Notes under the pieces: model-generated
Seen by the model: only the letters and a program-made list of their open reading frames with translations
The model's database searches: none
Told to the model about the DNA's origin: nothing
Assembly (NCBI GenBank): GCA_021292165.1
Contig: CM037880.1
Span: 25,384,051 to 25,448,050 of the forward strand
Source: Shinisaurus crocodilurus
Lineage: Eukaryota; Chordata; Lepidosauria; Squamata; Shinisauridae
Direction of reading: 5' to 3'
Length of the DNA: 64,000 bases
Program-made: the position numbers and the translations under genes
In this document: piece by piece, positions 59,287 through 64,000 of the stretch
Numbering within the stretch: the stretch's first letter is position 1
How the letters are laid out: every line of letters starts with the position of its first letter

Positions 59287-60854
59287 CATAAACGGTATTC
59301 AAATGCATACTGTCAAACAAGCCCCACTCACTTTGTGCTGTCAAGTTGGAGCTCAGCATGAGCTGGATATTTTTCAACAGCAGCTACGCCCCCATGTGGT
59401 GGTGGGAGTCACGCACGCCATGACCCAATGTGCATAATCATATGGGGGAGACTTTTTAAACATACCATATATTTTGAGTGGCTAACATCAGAGAGCTTCC
59501 TCCTGCTTTCCCCCCTCAAAGCAAGATTTGGAGGTGATACTCTGTTTTGCTAGAGGATGTTATTTATGTAAGCTTCCAGTCGGGTATAAAATTTCCCGAC
59601 ATGAGATCATCCCCCTAGTGAGGAACATGTTTAATCCATTTCACTTTCCTTCAGTCACATCTATTGTTATGCAATAATTCAAGGCTGTGTTGGAGAGTGC
59701 TGAAAGTTTGGACACATCCTTGTACAACTAGAATTTTGCACTGCACGCCACTAACATTAGGCTACTATTTAAAACAGGTCACAGATGAGGATAAAAATAC
59801 AGAGTATTTGTCCTTAAAGAGGAACATGTAGGACACCAAGTGAACAACTGCAAATGCCAGATGTGTTGAAAACACACATTCTCTCCACTTGGACTTACAC
59901 ACACATCTTCGTTTGGGGAAAGGAGTCTGTGCTCCATCATAAAATCCTGGCTGGTCTTCAGCATTGTGTGTCAAAGGGGTATTCCTTCCAGCTAAAGAAA
60001 AATAAATGGTCCCCCTGCCACCCAAAACAGTCTCCAGTTTAGGTAGGAATTCATATGCAAATGGCTTTCATCTCTCAAAGCTTTCCTTCCCAAATTAAAA
60101 CCTCCACTTAATGGTGTGAAGTCATTTCCAAGATCAAATTATTTTTTAAGAATAAGATATGAAGACGCTTTATTCAATTCAACACCTGACAAAAGTCATG
60201 AGATCAGAGAGTTCGATGTATAGAATCTTATAGTGCAGAAACCTATGCGTGTCTACTCAGAAGTAATCCCTATTGAGCTCAATGGTGCTTACTCCCAGCA
60301 AAGTGTGTATAGGTTTTGGTCTACAACTCCCATCAGCCCCAGTCACCATGGCCAATGATCAGAATTATGGGATCTGTAGTCCAAAAATCTGAAGGTCACC
60401 AGGTTTCCTACCTTAGGATTGCAGCCTTAATGTCTTATTGGAGGTCTTTTAGAAAACCTGAACATACCGGATCCAGCTACTCTGGGTCAGTACACAATGT
60501 GGAACAGCCAACTATGATGTTGATATAACATGATCCCTGGGGGTGGAGGAATTACTCACTTGACCAGATGACTGCAAATGTGTTTCCTCTAGCTGAGTCA
60601 ACAGGAATACATTTAAAAATTGTGTTGATCTGTCCATGTTTTTTTAGCACTGAGTTCTGTGTGCAAGCATCGTTTATAGTGCTGTGAAAGTAAAGATTCT
60701 TCTAATATGTCCTACAGGTAATTTCCTGCCAATTTCTAATTACCTATAAGCACAGTGAAAGGGAACACATTCAAGTCAGATTTTATTTTTGCGTCATTTC
60801 TGAGTATTGATACCCTGCTCTATCCAAAGATAACCCAGATTCATTATTAAATAG
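59287..60854. other. Non-coding stretch between the split MITE and the CR1 element
   Basis: It holds a CAATCCTATG-like palindromic piece (about 60230-60310) fused to part of a hAT-type MITE (about 60315-60400). The rest, including 59430-60200, shows nothing recognisable. Confidence 0.5.
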
Positions 60855-61300
60855 TAAAATATAATGCAAAACTCTGTAATGAACAATCTCTTACACTATC
60901 GGCCAGCTGGACAGAAGGCACAGGTTCGTGCTCGGTGTAATAAGTGCCTGGCTCCTAGGGAACAAGTTCGTTCCCTTGAAGTCAAGGTTGCTGACCTGGA
61001 GAAGCTAAGAGAGGTAGAGAGGTTGGTGGATGAGACCTTTAGGGACCTAACAGCGGTGTCCCAGTCCCTGGGTGACAGTTCCTCTGCTGTCATGGGGAAT
61101 GGGGGTGTCAGGGAAGGAAGGCATCATTCTGAAAAAGAGGGAAATGATCCCTTAGAAGGGTTCTATTCTTTGGAAGATGCATGTGGATGAGATGGTGGTG
61201 TAGGACGGAGGAATTCAGATTTGTTAAGCAATGGGGAACATTTTGGGCCGAGCCAGAGCTCCACTTGAACCAAAGTGGAACCAGACTGCTGGTACTAAAC

Positions 61301-61428
61301 ATTTATTTATTTTATTTATTTATTATATTTATACCCCACCTTTTTTCCTGCAAGGAACCCAAGGCGGCTTACATAATCCTCCTCCTCCTCCTCCTCCTCC
61401 TCTCTGTTTTATCCTCACAACAACCCAT
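61301..61428 (-). mobile_element. Sauria-type SINE, truncated, inserted in CR1
   Basis: The low-coordinate end is ATTTATTTATTTTATTTATT, then 'CCTGCAAGGAACCCAAGGCG'. The copy stops at CCTCACAACAACCCA, so only the 3' half is present. A (CCT)n stretch of 8 units lies inside. Confidence 0.88.
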
Positions 61429-62279
61429 AAAAATGTTGGCAGAGCAGCTTTTTTTTTTTTTTTTTTTTTTACTGAACCACCGGGGAAAGCTGACAGGAGC
61501 TGGGAAGCATCCATTTCGGGCTGAATCTTCCCTAGGGGATGAAGATGAAAATGTAGAAGGGGAGGAAATAGGCCATGAGTATATGCTGAAACATGATAGC
61601 CAGTCAAAGAGGCCTAAGTGCAAGAGACATCAGGGGAGGGACACTGTGAATAGGTGGTTCTATGTAAATGCTAGAAGCCTCCGGGGCAAAATGGGAGAGT
61701 CAGAGTGCCTGGTTTTAAAGGAGAACCTAGATATAGTGGGTATTATGAAAAGCTGGTAGAATGGAGAGAGCCACTGGGACATGGCCATCTCTGGATATAA
61801 ACTCTATAGGAAGGACAGGGAAGGGTGTACTGGAGAAAGTGCTGCTCTGTACGTCAAAGTGTCGAGCAGACTAGAAAACCTAAAAGGGGAAGACTCCTCC
61901 ACAGAAGCGCTGTGGGTGACAGTGCCAGGCTCCAAAACGAATTTAGTACTAGGAACATGCTATTGTCCCCCAGACCAGAATGCTCAGGGTGATCTTGAGA
62001 TGGAAAATGATATCAGGGAGGCCTCCAAACGAGGAAGTGTTGTAATAATGGGTGACTTCAATTACCCCCACGTTGACTGGATAAATGCATGTTCCAGTCA
62101 TGACAAAGAGGTTACATTTTTCGATGCCCTAAATGACTGTGCCCTAGAACAGCTGGTCACGGAACCGACTGGGGGAGGGGTGCAACCCCAGATTTAATCC
62201 TAAGTGGTGTCACCCAGGACCTAGTACGAGATGTAAATGTTGTTGAACCAATTGGAAACAGTGACCACAATGTTATCAG

Positions 62280-62282
<3 letters not shown>

Positions 62283-62312
<30 letters not shown>
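62283..62312. repeat. (TG)n microsatellite in the CR1 remnant
   Basis: A pure TG run of about 15 units; an overlapping 87-codon frame with poly-CV is an artefact of the repeat. Confidence 0.95.
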
Positions 62313-62313
<1 letters not shown>

Positions 62314-63085
62314 AAAATTGCCAAGGAAATCCAACATAGTCACATTTGATTTCAAAAGAGGAAACTTCTCTAAAATGAGGGAACTGGTAAAAAAGGAAAT
62401 TGAAATGGGGATTCAAGAGGGTGAAATCCCTTCAAAATGCTTGGTGGTTACTCAAAACCACAATAATAGAAGCTCAGCTAGAATGTATACAACAGGTTAG
62501 GAAAGGTAGCACCAAGTCCAAGGGGTCACCAGCATAGTTAACGAGCAGGGTCAAAGAAGCTATTAGCAAAAAGAAGGCCCTTATTCAGAAAATGGAAGTC
62601 TTGCCCAAATGAGGGAAACAAAGCTTTCACAAAGGAGATGTAAGCAGACAAGAAGAGATGCAAAAAAGCATTTTGAGGAGCATATCACTAACAATATCAA
62701 GGCCAACAATAAAGAATTCTTTAAATATATAAGAAGCAGGAAACCAGCAAGAGGGGCAGTTGGACCGTTGGATGACAATGGAGTTAAAGGAGTACTAAAG
62801 GAGGCTAAGGAGTTGTGGAGAAGCTGAATGAATATTTTTTCATCTGGCGGGGTATAAATATAATAAATATAATATCTATATATATAAAAGAAAGTGTCCT
62901 GATTGACTGACTCATAAACACCCAGCTTAAACCGTTTAATCTAGGAACGTGAAATTTTGAAGGAACATTGCTTTTATGACGTAGAGCCCCACTAAGGAAG
63001 GATTTTTGGAAATTCCGTCCCTAAGGGGGTGAAAAAAGGGGGCAAAATCGCCCCACTCTCATATCTCCGATGGACAAAACAACAG

Positions 63086-63610
63086 GGCAGCAGTTATGCA
63101 AATCGGCCTCACCTCAGAATTGCTGCAGGAGCCAATAGGAGCAGTTATGCAAATAGCCCATACAACACTTAGAATGTTCGTATGAATTCCTGCAGGGGCC
63201 AATAGGGGTGGGTATGCAAATCTCCTCCCGGCCATTTAGAATGTTCTCTGAGGGGGTGAAAAGGGAGGGAAACTTTTTAAATGACTGAATGACTGCTGTG
63301 TGCGGGGTGTCGTCGCATAGGCTCCATCACGTTTTGAAAGATCCATCCCAAACTTGGTACGCATACTCTCCATCACCCAAGCACAAAGACTGGCGGGTTC
63401 AAATCTCTGAAAAACCCTCGCTGCGCCTGTACGGCCCAAAATAGATGAGAGCCAATGGTGTCACTTGGAATGTTCGCAGGGGCCATTCAGGAGCGGTTAT
63501 GCGAATTGCTCCAACGACATATAGAATGTTCGTATGAACTGCCACAGGGGCCAATCAGGAGCGGATATGCAAATCTCTCCTGTGTCAAAACAGAATGTTC
63601 ATATGAACCA
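63086..63610 (+). repeat. Repeated CCAAT/octamer module in the Helitron
   Basis: ATGCAAAT is present at 63096, 63147, 63214 and 63567, with ATGCGAAT at 63499. In four of these, CCAAT (or CCATT) starts 15-16 bases upstream. Each unit is bordered by AGAATGTTC. The modules stand 51-68 bases apart, with unrelated sequence at about 63250-63460. Confidence 0.85.
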
Positions 63611-63656
63611 CAGCCGGGGCGGAGCCCCCCCTGTGACTACCCAACAATTACGTTGT

Positions 63657-64000
63657 TGGTAGGGATGTTACTTTTGTAGTCCGGAGGGGGGCAAGCAGGG
63701 ATTTCATTGTTGTGTAGTCCCGGGGGAGGGGCAATCTGGGATTACACTGTTGGGTAGTCCCGGGGGGGGAGAGCAGGGATTTCATTGTGTAGTCCTGGGG
63801 AGGGGGGCAGGGATTTAATTGTGTGGTCCCGGGGGGAGAGCAGGGATTTCACTGTTGTGTAGTCCCGGGGGGAGAGCAGGGATTTCATTGTGTAGTCCCG
63901 GGGGGACGACGACAGAGATTTGATTGTGTAGTCCCGGGGGGGGGGGGGAGCAGGGATTTCATTGTGCAGTCCTGGGGGGGGAACAGGGATTTCACTGTGT
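63657..64000 (+). repeat. G-rich minisatellite, 32-40-bp units
   Basis: About nine units share GGGATTTCATTGTGTAGTCC followed by a run of 4 to 13 G. The TAGTCC-type core recurs at 63677, 63715, 63755, 63790, then about every 32-38 bases to the window end. It continues past the edge. Confidence 0.95.

Larger units (their letters stand above)
60855..62830 (+). mobile_element. Degenerate CR1-type LINE (ORF1 and endonuclease remains)
   Basis: An ORF1-like frame (60864-61190) has CNKCLAPREQVRSLEVKVAD followed by a coiled-coil-like stretch. The endonuclease part follows in broken frames: WFYVNARSLRGKMGESE, AISGYKLYRKDREG, ALYVKVSSRLENL, WVTVPGSKTNLVLGTCYCPP and VVIMGDFNYPHVDW, the order seen in CR1 ORF2. 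It breaks off before the reverse transcriptase core. It is interrupted by a SINE (61301-61428), a T22 run (61450-61471) and a (TG)n tract (62283-62312). Confidence 0.85.
62875..64000 (+). mobile_element. Helitron-like element, 5' part, runs past the window
   Basis: It begins TCTATATATATAAAAG after A-T rich sequence, the typical 5'-TC end of Helitrons inserting between A and T. Downstream text such as GGAACGTGAAATTTTGAAGG, AAACTTGGTACGCATACTC and CCCTAAGGGGGTGAAAA is of the type seen in vertebrate Helitron copies. No Rep/helicase frame is visible in this part, so it may be non-autonomous. The 3' hairpin and CTRR end would lie beyond the window. Confidence 0.68.

Noticed and set aside
61181..61759. 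A 192-codon gene
   Set aside because: The frame crosses a CR1 remnant, an inverted SINE, a (CCT)n tract and a T22 run; it is a fortuitous join.
63657..64000. CRISPR-like repeat array
   Set aside because: The units are directly adjacent with variable G-runs and no unique spacers, in a vertebrate genome.

Overview
The window is vertebrate nuclear DNA, most likely from a squamate reptile (lizard or snake). The support is intron-rich coding sequence plus a repeat set typical of squamates: Sauria-type tRNA SINEs, L2/CR1/L1 LINE pieces, many short palindromic hAT-type elements with 8-bp target duplications, mariner-like elements with TA duplications, and 5S-rRNA-derived SINEs.

Only one cellular gene is recognisable: supervillin (SVIL), on the minus strand. 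It runs from a putative first coding exon at 47701-47761 leftwards to 3055-3187, and continues beyond the left edge. I resolve 17 exons with consensus splice sites and matching phases. Together they give 1237 codons, once one extra base in a homopolymer in exon 14102-14676 is discounted. These exons encode the disordered, F-actin/myosin/membrane-scaffold N-terminal half. The gelsolin-like repeats and villin headpiece lie outside the window. The exons that in mammals distinguish the muscle form (archvillin) from the shorter non-muscle form are all present, and skipping them keeps the frame. Four exons upstream of or including the canonical start codon (47701-36292) join in phase to an open 90-residue N-terminal extension that I do not recall from the reference mammalian isoforms.

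From 47762 to 64000 there is no cellular gene, only repeats. The main item is a nearly complete non-LTR retrotransposon (55283-59216, plus strand). It has a 1047-codon endonuclease/reverse-transcriptase frame, a C-terminal C2H2 finger, no poly(A) tail and a 13-bp target duplication inside an older hAT-type element. It has no ATG at the start of the frame. To its right lies a decayed CR1 LINE (about 60855-62830) with a SINE inserted. From 62875 to the window end there is a Helitron-like sequence carrying a repeated CCAAT-plus-octamer module and a G-rich minisatellite.

No bacterial-type systems, CRISPR arrays or functional RNA genes were seen. Most of the other open frames in the window are chance frames in introns or pieces of transposons.
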